64,000 bases of DNA from assembly GCA_934247225.1 (NCBI GenBank), contig CAKQJE010000002.1, positions 135,265-199,264 on the forward strand, written 5' to 3'. Both the position numbers and the translations under genes were made by a program. This DNA is from an uncultured Clostridia bacterium. Lineage in GTDB: Bacteria > Bacillota > Clostridia > Christensenellales > Borkfalkiaceae. The notes below the pieces were generated by a model. It was not told the DNA's origin, did no database searches, and saw only the letters and a list, made by a program, of their open reading frames with translations. This document shows positions 51,703-60,894 of the stretch, piece after piece (positions within the stretch are counted from its first letter, which is position 1; each line of letters opens with the position of its first letter).

Positions 51703-52545
51703 TTAAAGAATACAATCGTTCAGATGAAGCTTTACGCCGCGGGAAACGAGTTCTTTCTGAACCTTTTTCACGTCGATTTTATCGGTATCGTCATACAAAG
51801 CCGCGATAACGCCCGCAGCTTCGCCCGTTACCGCGCAAACGGGGATAACCCTCGTTATATCCCACATATCGTCGTTTTTGACGGAAACAATCCTGCCCGC
51901 AACGGTAAGATTTTTGACCTTTTCGCCGTAAAGCGAGTCTATCGGAAGTTCGTAAGCAAGACCGTTTTCTATCCAGCTCCCGAACGCGCCCACGCTGTTT
52001 TCAAAGCGTTTTTTGTCGTCCGATTTTTGCATTTCGGACACGCCGCAAAGTCGTCTCGTCATCCTTACCTGCGGGATAGAACAAATCGCCGCCATAGCGT
52101 GCTTTCTGTCGCCGTCTCCGCGGCTTAAAAAATCGTCAAGCATAACGCCGTGAGCTTTTTTCATAACCTCGGAAATTCTGACCGGGTCTATACCGTCGAA
52201 GGCGTTTGTATCGCCGCGCATCGTCGAATAAACGTTGTCGCCGCTCCCTTTCATTCTGAGGCGATATTCGCCGTCTTTTACTTCGTAGTACCATGCGGCA
52301 AGCACGTTTCCGTGATCGGGAAGGGCGGTTTTTCGCCCGATAAATAACATAAAGTCGCGTCGCCGGTGCAATCGATAAACGATTTTGCCGTATAATAAAG
52401 AGTTTCCGTCCTCGTGACGATTTCGATTTTCTTTATTTTATCCCCGTTTTCGGACGTGAACGCTTTCGAAAGCGTTCCGCCGTATAAAATTTCCACGCCC
52501 TCTTTTGCAAGCAGCTTTTCGGCAAAAGCAGCGACCGACGAATTC
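51703..52545 (-). pseudogene. FAD-dependent oxidoreductase, 5'-truncated and frameshifted
   Basis: Reading down the minus strand: VAAFAEKLLAKEGVEILYGG and KSFIDCTGDATLCYLSGEK in one frame, then, after a shift near 52320, ALPDHGNVLAAWYYEV to AVTGEAAGVIAALYDD and VQKELVSRGVKLHLND in another. These are the middle and C-terminal parts of the 'FAD_oxidored' family found beside sugar genes. The N-terminal FAD-binding G-x-G-x-x-G region is missing. Truncation plus frameshift make it non-functional. Confidence 0.85.
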
Positions 52546-52599
52546 CGTTCACGCGTTTAAAAGATTCTTTAAAAACGCTCGTCGGACAAAAGTTTTACC

Positions 52600-52635
52600 G
52601 AGAACCGCCCGCCGCTCACGCGGCGGGCGGTTCTC
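52600..52635. repeat. Perfect 15-bp GC-rich hairpin
   Basis: GAGAACCGCCCGCCG, 6-nt loop, CGGCGGGCGGTTCTC. It lies upstream of the GH94 gene and next to the truncated oxidoreductase. There is no T-run, so it is not an obvious terminator. Confidence 0.5.
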
Positions 52636-52750
52636 TGATATGGATGAATTATACTATAAAACGAGAAACTCCGTCAACTGATTTTCCGAGAAATTTTTCC
52701 TTAAAATGTTCGTTTTCTTCGCCGATATTCTATCATTTTTATCTTTTTAC

Positions 52751-52779
52751 TTCACTTTTATTTGCTTTTATGATACAAT
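52751..52779 (+). promoter_or_regulatory. Probable promoter of the GH94 gene
   Basis: TTCACT (52751-52756), 17 nt, TACAAT (52774-52779), leaving a leader of about 115 nt. Confidence 0.55.
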
Positions 52780-52900
52780 ACCATTAGTTTTTTGGGCTTT
52801 ACGAAAAATAACGGCGTTTACCCCCGTCAGCCGAAAAACACGGGATCTTTAAACCGATCCGAGCAGGCAGCGTAAACTCAGCCTATAAAAGGAAATGAAA

Positions 52901-55267
52901 ATGCAAACAGATTACAAAAATTATTACGAATTTAACGACAAAAACGACGAGGTGATTTTTCACCGTCACGACATGCCTTCGCCCTGGATGAACTACCTCA
53001 CAAACGGCACGTTTTTCACTATGATTTCGCAGGCGGGCGGGTCTCTGAGCTGGTATAAATCGCCCGAAATATGGCGTATCGGCAGGTATAATTTCTACAA
53101 TTTGCCCACCGAGGGCAACGGTTTGTTTATCTATATCAAGGACAAAAAGACGGGCAAAGTGTGGAATCCGACCGTTATCCCCTGCGACGTTAAGCCCGAC
53201 AAGTGGCATTCCGCTCACGGCTTCGGTTATACCCGTTTTCACGCCGAAAAAGACGGCGTAACCGTCGATTTGAACTGCTTCGTAGGCACGGAAAACGTGC
53301 TTATTTACGATATGAATATCTCCGCCGACGACACCCGCGAGATAAGCGTTTTCGCCTGCCGCGAAATGGGGCTTATGGAATATCTCCGCGAAGTGCAATG
53401 GCAATGCTACTGCAAGGCGAGCAACAATATTTTGTACGACGAAAAAACGGACAGCCTCTCCTACGAATATTTCGTGGACGCTCAGGCTCGCCCCGACGAA
53501 ACGCCGAAGGTTTTTTTCGCCGCGAACGCCCGCTCGGTTTCGCACGACGGAAGCCGCAAGAGTTTTATGGGGAGTTACCGCGATTTCAAGAACCCGATTT
53601 CCTTAGAGCGTGGAACTTGCGGCAACAGCGATCTTAAAGGCGGCGAAGCGTTGTTCGCTATGCAATTCGATTTGACGGTAAGCGAAAAACCGTTAGATCT
53701 AAGCGTGTTTTTAGGCACTTACGGTCAAACCGAAAGCGTTGAACCTCTTCTTGATAAACTCCGTGAAAAAGATTACGCGAAAAAGGAATTTGAAAACGTT
53801 AAAAACAGGTTGAAAACCCGCAAGGAATTTTTCTCGGTGGATATCCCCGACAAGGACACGCAGCGTATGGCGAACGTGTTCAACCCCTTGCAGGCTTACG
53901 TCAACTTCCTCGTCTGCCGCGAAATTTCGTTCTACGCGACGGGTACTATCCGCGGCGTGGGAATGCGCGACGCGGCGCAGGACGTTTTGGCGAATATTTT
54001 ATACGATTTGCCCGCTTCGGAAGAGAAAATTTTACTGCTTTTGGGTCAACAGTATAACTGCGGCAAAACGAACCACTATTTTTACCCCGTCGAAAAGCGC
54101 GAACCGCTTATAAGCGACCGAAGCGACAACCATTTGTGGCTCGTTTACGCCGTGTATAAAGTGATTTGCGAAAGCGGAAAAACCGACTTTTTGAATAAAA
54201 CCGCGCCTTACTACGACGGCGGCGAGGGTACGGTTCTGGAACATATTGAAAAATCTGTCGAATACACCGTTGGTCACCTCGGCGAACACGGTTTGCCGCT
54301 TATGCTCGGCTCGGATTGGAACGATATGCTTTCCAACGTTTGCAAAGAGGGCAAGGGCGAAAGCGTTTTCGTTTCGCAAATGTTAGTTCTTGCCTGCAAA
54401 GAGCTTAAAGAAATTTACGAAATTATCGGCAAAAACGGCGATAAACTCGACAAAATTATCGCTCAACAGGAAAAGGTGCTTAACGATTATTGCTGGAACG
54501 AGGACAGATTTATCCGTGCCGTTTCGGACGAGGGTTTGAAAATAGGCAACCGTGAAGAAAGATGCGGCTCGCTTTGGATAAACTCGCAAAGCTGGGCGGT
54601 TATGTCGGGCTGTTCGGACAAGGAAAAACTCCGCAAATGTATGGAAACCACCGTTTCCACGCTCGATTGCGGTTACGGATTACTTAAACTCTACCCGCCG
54701 CTTCAAAGAAACTATCCGTCCAAAGAACACGAACTGACGTTCGCGCAACCGGGCGTAAACGAAAACGGCGGCGTATTCTGCCACGCGAACACGTGGGCGA
54801 TTATAGCCGAATGTATGCTCGGCAACAACAACGAGGCGTATAAAATTTACAAGGAGCTTATCCCGCACAATATAATCAAAAAATTCGGCGTGGAACGCTA
54901 TAACGCCGAGCCGTATATCTATTCTTCCAACATCCGCGCGCCTATGGCACTCGACGCGGGGCAAGCGGGAGTTTCCTGGCTTTCGGGTACGGCTTCCTGG
55001 ATGATGATAGCTTTGGAGGAATATATTTTCGGCGTTAAACCGTGTTATAAAGGTTTGAAAATCAAGCCGTGTATACCCGACGAATGGGGAAAAGCGACCG
55101 TAAAAAGGCGTTTCCGCGGTTGCGAATATACAATCACGATAGACAACTCCGCGGCTTGCGGAAATTCCGTAAAAGAAATTTATCTTAACGGCGAAAAGTT
55201 CGACGGCGAGTATATTTTATCGACCGCCCCGACCGCAGAAATTCTGGTAGTTACGGGCAAAAACTAA
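52901..55267 (+). CDS. GH94 disaccharide phosphorylase (cellobiose/chitobiose type)
   Basis: 788 residues from the ATG at 52901, chosen because AAAGGA is 7-8 nt away (the ATG at 52895 is too close). GH94 layout: N-terminal beta-sandwich (NYLTNGTFFTMISQAGGSLS, IWRIGRYNFYNLP), linker, (alpha/alpha)6 barrel with GTIRGVGMRDAAQDVL, the catalytic acid Asp in LMLGSDWNDML, and phosphate-site elements QSWAVMSG and NENGGVFCHANTWAI. It splits a beta-linked disaccharide with phosphate into sugar-1-phosphate plus sugar. The nearby GH20 gene makes N,N'-diacetylchitobiose a reasonable substrate, but cellobiose-type sugars are possible. No signal peptide. Confidence 0.92.
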   Translation: MQTDYKNYYEFNDKNDEVIFHRHDMPSPWMNYLTNGTFFTMISQAGGSLSWYKSPEIWRIGRYNFYNLPTEGNGLFIYIKDKKTGKVWNPTVIPCDVKPDKWHSAHGFGYTRFHAEKDGVTVDLNCFVGTENVLIYDMNISADDTREISVFACREMGLMEYLREVQWQCYCKASNNILYDEKTDSLSYEYFVDAQARPDETPKVFFAANARSVSHDGSRKSFMGSYRDFKNPISLERGTCGNSDLKGGEALFAMQFDLTVSEKPLDLSVFLGTYGQTESVEPLLDKLREKDYAKKEFENVKNRLKTRKEFFSVDIPDKDTQRMANVFNPLQAYVNFLVCREISFYATGTIRGVGMRDAAQDVLANILYDLPASEEKILLLLGQQYNCGKTNHYFYPVEKREPLISDRSDNHLWLVYAVYKVICESGKTDFLNKTAPYYDGGEGTVLEHIEKSVEYTVGHLGEHGLPLMLGSDWNDMLSNVCKEGKGESVFVSQMLVLACKELKEIYEIIGKNGDKLDKIIAQQEKVLNDYCWNEDRFIRAVSDEGLKIGNREERCGSLWINSQSWAVMSGCSDKEKLRKCMETTVSTLDCGYGLLKLYPPLQRNYPSKEHELTFAQPGVNENGGVFCHANTWAIIAECMLGNNNEAYKIYKELIPHNIIKKFGVERYNAEPYIYSSNIRAPMALDAGQAGVSWLSGTASWMMIALEEYIFGVKPCYKGLKIKPCIPDEWGKATVKRRFRGCEYTITIDNSAACGNSVKEIYLNGEKFDGEYILSTAPTAEILVVTGKN

Positions 55268-55280
55268 AACACACCGAAAA

Positions 55281-55310
55281 AAAGGAAAGGCACAAAGCCT
55301 TTCCTTTTTT
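55281..55310. terminator. Bidirectional terminator between GH94 and GH20 genes
   Basis: AAAGGAAAGGC pairs with GCCTTTCCTTT, with T-runs on both strands, between convergent genes. Confidence 0.85.
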
Positions 55311-55349
55311 GATTGAATTTTTTCAGTAAATAAACGCAAATATGCCCGT

Positions 55350-55363
55350 TAATCGACTTATAG
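55350..55363. repeat. TAATCGACTTATAG motif, copy 2
   Basis: It is flanked by GCCCG and GGGG, so it sits in the loop of a short stem. It lies downstream of the GH20 stop codon. Confidence 0.7.
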
Positions 55364-55396
55364 AGGGGTTTATTTGACTTGTTTATATTATTTTGA

Positions 55397-57328
55397 TTAT
55401 ATTATTTTATCGAAGGTAAGTTTAACGCCGTTCGGCATTTTTCCGAGCGAAACGTCGTCTAAATGCGCGAGAATGTCGTTATTCCCGAGTTCGGCAAAAG
55501 TCGTATCGCACTTTGTTATATTCTGCTCGTTTACCACTTTCCCGCTTGTTTTTTCCGCTTTGCAAACGGAATACTTTATGCCGCCCGCAAGCAGCCTTAC
55601 GTTAGAAACGAAAATCGAATCCTCGCCGAAAGTCTCCAAAACGACGTATTCCACGGGTTTGTTTTTCATAGCGAAACGGATTGTGGCTGTGCCGCCTAAG
55701 TCGAACGTAACGGCTTCGGGTTTAACGCCGCCGAAATACAATTCGCTCTCGGTTTTTTCGTCAGAATACTTGACTTTTATCTTCATTTTCGGCGTTCCGA
55801 AACCGTCGGGCGTTACCGTGTCGAGATATAAAACGCCGCAACCTCTGTTTTTTTCTATCGATTGCTTTACGTTTCTTACAAGCGTTTTTCTGCGCGCTTT
55901 TTCCGCGTCCATAAGTCCGCCCGAACTCAAAATTCCGTCGCGGTACTTTTTCCACAGATAATCGGCGTCGCGGTTGATTTCTTCAAAGCCCTTCTCCGCT
56001 TCGTCAAGCTCGGCGAAGATTTCCGCGAAATCGGCGGTTCCGTTTCCGAAATTTTCCTTTTCGTACTCGTCGAAAACCCTATAACCCAAAGAGTTTACCT
56101 TGTACATAAGATATTGTTCGAACGAAAAATCGTAAATATCAAGCAAAATATCGCGTTTTTCGTTGCTTTTTCGGCTTTCGTCCGCAAGGAAAGCGCGGAG
56201 TTTTTCCACAAAATTCTTTAAATCGTTTCTGTAAAGCCTCTTTACGAAATTGTCGTCCTCGGCTTTAACGCCTATGTTTGTCCCGACAAGACAAGACGTT
56301 AAAATCTGATTTTCAAGCAGAAGTCTGGCGATTTCCTTATCGCCGATCACGTCTTCGTACGCTTTTACTTTATCGTCGAAACTCCCGATCTGTCCGTTCC
56401 AGAGCTTTCCGCAAAGGGCGACAAGCGGATAAATTCCGTTATAAAAACTCGCCGCGCGCTCCCAGATCGTCAAAATCGCGCCGACAGGTTTATGCTTTAA
56501 AGCATAATCCGTTAAAGTATCGACGTTATACGTCGAAGAAGCGTTGCTTCCGTACGCACAAAAAATATACTTAAAGCCTAAGCGGTCGTAAACAGACAGC
56601 CAATCTTTTCTTACCCTGTTCGTCCAATGCCCTTTGGTTTCCGAACCGATGAAGTTGTAATTCCAATGGCACAGAATTATATCTTTCGGCAAATCCGAAA
56701 CTATGTCGTAATATTCGAAAAAGTCGTCCCACATAAGCATGGTTTTTCCCATGCTCTTAACGAGCTTATAGCCGTGCATAACCTGCGAGAAGAATATGCC
56801 TTTTTTGGTTTCGCCTGCTTTAATGCGCGCTTTGCACCTCGGGCATTCCGCGAACTCGAAAATTTCGTCCAGACCCATATGGACGTATTCCCCGTGAAAC
56901 ACCGAACATATTTCAGTGATGTACGCGTCGAAAAATTTATTGAAATCGGGATTGGAAGTACAGCCTACCGCGCCTCGTTTAAAGCGTTCGGGCGCCCAGC
57001 CTCTGCCTTCCGTTCTCTCGTCCGTAAATTCGGAAAGATGAGCCGCTTCTTTATACTGCAATAATTTTTCTATATGATAAAAATTCTCGAACGCGGGAAT
57101 GGCTAAAAGCCCTTTCGATTCTATATAATCCGCTATCTCTTTAAGTTCTTCGAGCGAATAAGTGTCTTCTTCATTTAAAAACGGTGTGACTTTTGTTCTT
57201 ATTGAACACTCGATATACAGAATAATCGTGTTATAGCCCCACTTTTTTGCGTTATCTACAAAACTTTTTACAAAATCGAGTTTTTCTTTCTGTCTTCCGA
57301 GATCGAGCTGCACGGCAATGATTTCCAT
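55397..57328 (-). CDS. GH20 beta-N-acetylhexosaminidase-like protein
   Basis: Protein of 643 residues. The TIM barrel begins at once (MEIIAVQLDLGRQ, WGYNTIILYIE, GLLAIPAFENFYH). The GH20 catalytic pair is Asp154-Glu155 in YVHMGLDEIFEF (family 'HiGgDE'). Then CPRCKARI, MLMWDDFFEYY and GAILTIWERAA. About 250 C-terminal residues are helical plus a beta-sandwich that may bind sugar. The usual N-terminal GH20b domain is missing, and there is no signal peptide, so it acts in the cytosol. It is convergent with GH94; the pair could degrade imported amino-sugar oligosaccharides. AGGAG precedes the ATG. Confidence 0.85.
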   Translation of the reverse strand: MEIIAVQLDLGRQKEKLDFVKSFVDNAKKWGYNTIILYIECSIRTKVTPFLNEEDTYSLEELKEIADYIESKGLLAIPAFENFYHIEKLLQYKEAAHLSEFTDERTEGRGWAPERFKRGAVGCTSNPDFNKFFDAYITEICSVFHGEYVHMGLDEIFEFAECPRCKARIKAGETKKGIFFSQVMHGYKLVKSMGKTMLMWDDFFEYYDIVSDLPKDIILCHWNYNFIGSETKGHWTNRVRKDWLSVYDRLGFKYIFCAYGSNASSTYNVDTLTDYALKHKPVGAILTIWERAASFYNGIYPLVALCGKLWNGQIGSFDDKVKAYEDVIGDKEIARLLLENQILTSCLVGTNIGVKAEDDNFVKRLYRNDLKNFVEKLRAFLADESRKSNEKRDILLDIYDFSFEQYLMYKVNSLGYRVFDEYEKENFGNGTADFAEIFAELDEAEKGFEEINRDADYLWKKYRDGILSSGGLMDAEKARRKTLVRNVKQSIEKNRGCGVLYLDTVTPDGFGTPKMKIKVKYSDEKTESELYFGGVKPEAVTFDLGGTATIRFAMKNKPVEYVVLETFGEDSIFVSNVRLLAGGIKYSVCKAEKTSGKVVNEQNITKCDTTFAELGNNDILAHLDDVSLGKMPNGVKLTFDKII

Positions 57329-57565
57329 TGTCTTCTCCTTTTGTCCGACAAGTTATATAGCTTAATTTTATATAGCCGGAATTACGGACGGATATTATGC
57401 GGGTTTGCCATGCTTACATTCTCCGCTTAACCTGGCAGAAAACTTGCGATCGCAACCGCACGATAACAGTATAAACGCTTTTTTAAGCCGTGTCAACGAA
57501 ATTATTTACATCTTTTTTCGCTTTTGATGTTTTATATTACCTATTAAATTGTATAATCGCCCGTT

Positions 57566-57579
57566 AATCGACTTATAGG
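57566..57579. repeat. TAATCGACTTATAG motif, copy 3
   Basis: It is flanked by CCCG and CGGG, which can pair, giving a stem-loop that presents the motif. It follows the CE15-like stop codon. Confidence 0.7.
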
Positions 57580-57591
57580 CGGGTTTATGTG

Positions 57592-58683
57592 TTATTCTCC
57601 CCGCAAACAGGCAAGATAAAAAGCCCAATCTTCGCGGCTGAAAAAGTGTACGCCGTCACGAACGAAAAACGCTATTTCTCCGCCCGCGTTTCTTTCGCCG
57701 ATTTTAAGCGGCTTATCTATCGTTTTTAATCCCGTTAAGCCGAGTTCTTTATAAGCTTCGCTCGCCGCTTCCGCGCATAAATATTGCGCGTCCGTATCAG
57801 CCCAATCGTCCTCGCTCGCCGCGACGACGAAAACCTTTCTCGGCGCGACCGAAGCCGTTAAATAATGCTGGTCGAACGGCATTTCGTTTTCTTTTCCGGC
57901 GTATTTTTTATAGTTCGGAGTGAACCAGAACGGGAAAACGTCCGTTATAGCCTTAATCGTTTCGCCGCGCTTATCGCGGGAAATCGCCGCGCCCGAGCAG
58001 CCCGAACAATTCACCATGCAGCCCGCAAATATATCGTACTTCGCCGCGGCAAGCAGCGCGGTTTTACCGAGCCGCGAATGCCCCGCGACGTATAATTTTT
58101 CCTTGACCGTAAACCCTTCCGCTATAAGATACTCGCCGACGATTTTCGCGGCATACGCCCACAGCGATAATTTCCCGGGAGCGTAGCTATCCGAGCGGTC
58201 GCAAAAAAGTGGGGCTATTCCGCTTGAAAAATCGCCGTCGTCGGTGGAAATTTCCTTGTAATAAAGGTGCGCGACGGCAATTCCGCCGTCCATAAGCTCC
58301 TCCACGGGGCAATATTTCGTCGGAAGGTACTTCATAAAATCGAGTTGAATGACGAAATCGTAAGTTTCCGCCCTTTTCGGAACGAAAACGTCCGCAACGA
58401 AAGCCGCGGTTTTTCCGTTCTTTTCAAGCGAAAATTCCAAAGCGACGTGTTTTGCCTTATCGCAGAAAAAATAACCGTAATCGCCGTCGAACTTCTCGTT
58501 CGTAACGTCTTTCACGCTTATTTTAACGCCCGTTTCGTCGATTTCGCCGTATTCCTCCCGCACGATTTCGCGTAAGGTTTTTTCACGTGAAAACTTTCCG
58601 TTTTCCCTTAAATAATCGGGTAAAACGAGATCTTTTGCATATCTTCCGCCCGTTAAAACGGATATGAATTTCAATTTTTCCAT
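57592..58683 (-). CDS. CE15-like (glucuronoyl esterase-type) alpha/beta hydrolase
   Basis: Protein of 363 residues. The nucleophile motif VAGHSRLGKTALLAAA fits the CE15 pattern G-x-S-R-x-G-K (CE15 has GCSRNGKGA). CMVNCSGCSGAAISR, MPFDQHYLTASVAPRKV and EDDWAD match the CE15 middle region ('lPfDqH-l-AliAPR'), and the His is in VRDGVHFF. CE15 enzymes cleave ester bonds of glucuronic acid in lignocellulose; here no signal peptide is present, so the substrate is imported or the role differs. Only a weak ribosome site is seen. Confidence 0.8.
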   Translation of the reverse strand: MEKLKFISVLTGGRYAKDLVLPDYLRENGKFSREKTLREIVREEYGEIDETGVKISVKDVTNEKFDGDYGYFFCDKAKHVALEFSLEKNGKTAAFVADVFVPKRAETYDFVIQLDFMKYLPTKYCPVEELMDGGIAVAHLYYKEISTDDGDFSSGIAPLFCDRSDSYAPGKLSLWAYAAKIVGEYLIAEGFTVKEKLYVAGHSRLGKTALLAAAKYDIFAGCMVNCSGCSGAAISRDKRGETIKAITDVFPFWFTPNYKKYAGKENEMPFDQHYLTASVAPRKVFVVAASEDDWADTDAQYLCAEAASEAYKELGLTGLKTIDKPLKIGERNAGGEIAFFVRDGVHFFSREDWAFYLACLRGE

Positions 58684-58739
58684 TTTTATAAATATCTGCC
58701 TGACGTATTTTCAGCGAAACGCCGTTTTAAGCGCGTAGT

Positions 58740-59374
58740 TTACGCTCTTTCGTTCCAGACCGACACGGTGCAATTTTCGCTGTCGTAATTTTTGCCTGCG
58801 GACGAATAATCGCAAAGCGTTATTTCGCCGTTTCCCGTTTTTACTTTTATCGTTTCGTTTGTGTAAAACGCGGCGTTTTAACGAGTTTCGAAATCGCTCC
58901 GCCCGCCGTTTTCACCGCGATTTTGGCTTCGCCTTTTTTATAAAAGTTCGCCCTGACGGAAATTTTAGTTCCCGCAGCTTTATCCGAATAAGCGCCGTCG
59001 TTATAAAGGTTTATGTAATACCCGTTTTTGCCTTCGGTTATCGCGGCTAAGCCGAAAATAGCCGTTCCCGCGCCGCCGATAGCCGCGCAGCAGCCTATTA
59101 CAGTATAATCGTTTTCAAGCACCATGTCAACAAAATTGACGACCGTTTTAAGGTCGTCCTCGTTGCCTTTAACTGTGTAATATTCCAAAAGTCCCTCGAA
59201 ACAGCTCATCATTTCGTAAGCTTTGGTATGACTGAACTCGAACGGGAATTTTTCCTTGGTTTTGCAAAGGCTTATTATGTCCTGATCTTTGGAAAAGCCC
59301 GTGCTTATGATATACTCCGAAAAATCAAGATATTTCTTTTCGCCCGTGAGTTTATAAAGCTTTACGAACGGCTC
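58740..59374 (-). pseudogene. GH127-type (DUF1680) gene remnant
   Basis: On the minus strand: FFEPFVKLYKLTGEKKYLDF, KAYEMMSCFEGLLEYYTVKG (the DUF1680 'AYEmmsc--gl~~yy-~TGd' region), then a jump within TVIGCCAAIGGAGTAIFGLA, and GYYINLYNDGAYSD. After KTPRF the frame shifts and continues as FYTNETIKVKTGNGEITLCD to VSVWNERA and a stop. So a large middle part with the catalytic region is deleted and there is one frameshift. GH127 enzymes are beta-L-arabinofuranosidases. The fragment begins right at the T-run of a terminator. Confidence 0.8.
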
Positions 59375-59412
59375 AAAAAAGGCGACAAACCACGAAAACG
59401 GTTTGTCGCCTT
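59375..59412 (-). terminator. Terminator downstream of the YitT remnant
   Basis: AAGGCGACAAACC pairs with GGTTTGTCGCCTT (13 bp), followed by T6 on the minus strand. Confidence 0.8.
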
Positions 59413-59443
59413 ATATTGCTTATTTGGTTGTAAAATCGCTTGT

Positions 59444-59457
59444 TAATCGACTTATAG
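59444..59457. repeat. TAATCGACTTATAG motif, copy 4
   Basis: Between the YitT stop codon (59486) and the terminator at 59412. Flanking bases differ from the other copies. Confidence 0.7.
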
Positions 59458-59485
59458 GCTCACTTTTAGCTGCTTAACAGCAATT

Positions 59486-59967
59486 TTATTTCGCTTTTTC
59501 ATCCCTGCGCCAACGGAAATTCCCGTTTACGCCCGTCACGTCGGTGTAGTACACGAATGTGTCGGGATACTTTTTTAAAATTTGCAGAAACTCGGGAACC
59601 TGACGGGTGTTTACGATAGTTACGACTATCGTGGATTGCTCGTCGGTGAACATTCCCTTGCTCTGAACGATCGTCGCTCCGTGTTTCAGCTCGTAAATTA
59701 TTTCTTCTTTGAGTTTCTCGGGTTCTTTTGTTATTATCTCGAATTTAACGGCGTTTCTCGTGTCCTTCAAAATAAACGCGACCGTCTTTTCAAAAACGAA
59801 CATCTGAACTACGGACAGTAATATACACGTTAAATCGCGATAAACAAAATACGATACGCCGATTATTATGTAACAAACGAAGCTTATTACCTTTTCCACG
59901 TCCCGATTGAACTTATTCTGCACGATGCAGGCGATAATATCTATACCGCCCGACGACGCGCCTATCC
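59486..59967 (-). pseudogene. YitT-family membrane protein, 5'-truncated by a repeat element
   Basis: Homology starts at about 59967 with GASSGGIDIIACIVQNKFNR, the conserved 'tGGtDii--ii-~k' of YitT proteins. Two membrane segments and the complete cytosolic DUF2179 domain follow (FEIITKEPEKLKEEIIYELK, HGATIVQSKGMFTDEQSTIV, then TVFVYYTDVTGVNGNF). The N-terminal 100 or so residues with the first membrane spans are missing and replaced by the repeat at 59963-60046. An internal ATG at 59923 could give a 145-residue product, but it would lack half of the membrane domain. Confidence 0.85.
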
Positions 59968-60046
59968 GTCGTTCCGCTCGTGTGCTATACGTTAAGTATT
60001 AACGCGCTCGCACGCTTTGTCTTAGCCTAAAAACGCGCCGCAAGAC
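59963..60046 (-). repeat. Copy of the nested MITE-like repeat
   Basis: On the minus strand it reads GTCTTGCGGCGCGTTTTTAG, then GCTAAGACAAAGCG, a shared block AGCGCGTTAATACTT and ACGTATAGCACACG, aligning almost base for base with 47811-47895. It sits at the exact break point of the YitT gene. Confidence 0.7.
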
Positions 60047-60107
60047 TTATAGCCGAAAAAAATTCCTGATAGAATTAAGATAGCTTGCTTTTTTGTGTAA
60101 TCCGACT

Positions 60108-60213
60108 TTAACGCTTTATATTTATGCCTTCTTCCTCTATTAAATCAAAGGAATTTTGCATATCTGTTTTAACAATTTCATTGACGTCAATCGTTTCATT
60201 CGGATTGAGCAAC
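60108..60213 (-). pseudogene. C-terminal remnant of an unidentified protein
   Basis: Reads LLNPNETIDVNEIVKTDMQN and SFDLIEEEGINIKR with a stop, a plausible protein end that begins at the junction with the integrase fragment at 60214. No family recognised. Confidence 0.35.
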
Positions 60214-60449
60214 GTTTGCTTATATCTCAGAATGTTCCTATTCAAACCGTGAGCAAATATATGGGGCATAGCGATTCGACGGTAACGCTCGAAGTTTACA
60301 GTCACTTTATTCCCGATACGCAAGAAAAGGTAGTTTTGGCGTTAAACAATATCTCGAAAAAATGGCTGCAAGTCGTCTCATCTGACGGGAATTTGCCGTT
60401 TCCCGCAAGCGGGAGTCCTACGGCAAGAATACGGCTGACGCCGTATTGA
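60214..60449 (+). pseudogene. 3' fragment of a tyrosine recombinase (integrase)
   Basis: Begins at LLISQNVPIQTVSKYMGHSD and continues STVTLEVYSHFIPDTQEKVV, holding the last catalytic His and the Tyr nucleophile of a phage-type integrase (GHSDSTVTLEVYSH), then NNISKKWLQVVSSDG to a stop. The first 118 bp equal 63883-64000 with one mismatch. It has lost its own 5' part. Confidence 0.9.
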
Positions 60450-60493
60450 CGAACCATAGCTCGATTCGCGAGGGTGAATACCAAAAAGGCGCT
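60385..60493. repeat. 109-bp direct repeat, copy 1
   Basis: Nearly identical to 60585-60693, with an exact 200-bp offset. It contains the palindrome TCCCGCAAGCGGGA, which also occurs a third time near 60530-60544. The repeat overlaps the end of the integrase fragment. Confidence 0.8.
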
Positions 60494-60584
60494 GCCGAAA
60501 TTTTGCTTTGACCGAGCAGAATTTGCCGTTTCCCGCAAGCGGGAACTTTCGGCAAAAAATAAATGCCGAATTATTTTTGGTAAA

Positions 60585-60693
60585 ACGGGAATTTGCCGTT
60601 TCCCGCAAGCGGGAGTCCTACGGCAAGAATATGGCTGACGCCGTATTGACGAACCATAGCTCGATTCGCGAGGGAGAATACCAAAAAGGCGCA
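60585..60693. repeat. 109-bp direct repeat, copy 2
   Basis: Second copy; it ends in the strong hairpin at 60683-60720, just before the tRNA 3' remnant. Confidence 0.8.
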
Positions 60694-60720
60694 GCCGCAA
60701 AATTGCGGCTGCGCCTTTTT
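60683..60720. terminator. Strong bidirectional terminator hairpin
   Basis: AAAAAGGCGCAGCCGC pairs with GCGGCTGCGCCTTTTT around a small loop, with T5 on either strand. Confidence 0.75.
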
Positions 60721-60747
60721 GGTACTCCCGACGGGAATCGAACCCAT
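60720..60747 (-). other. tRNA 3'-end remnant (T arm, acceptor strand, CCA)
   Basis: On the minus strand: a 5-bp T stem (ATGGG/CCCGT) around TTCGATT, then CGGGAGT and ACCA. The 5' half of a tRNA is absent, which is typical of an attachment site carried by an integrative element. The tRNA identity cannot be told. Confidence 0.6.
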
Positions 60748-60894
60748 AATATATCCTCCTTCTTGTGTTATTATTTTCGATTTTAAAATATAATGTTTTT
60801 GGATTGCAACGAATTAACATTATGGAATTTCAAGTAAATTTGCTAATGGCCTTGTCTTATCGTTATCTTTTGCTAAAAACCACGCATTGTACTT

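Noticed and set aside
60302..60820. 172-residue minus-strand frame across the repeats near 60.5 kb
   Set aside because: It reads through two copies of a 109-bp repeat, a terminator hairpin and a tRNA remnant, so it is not a gene.
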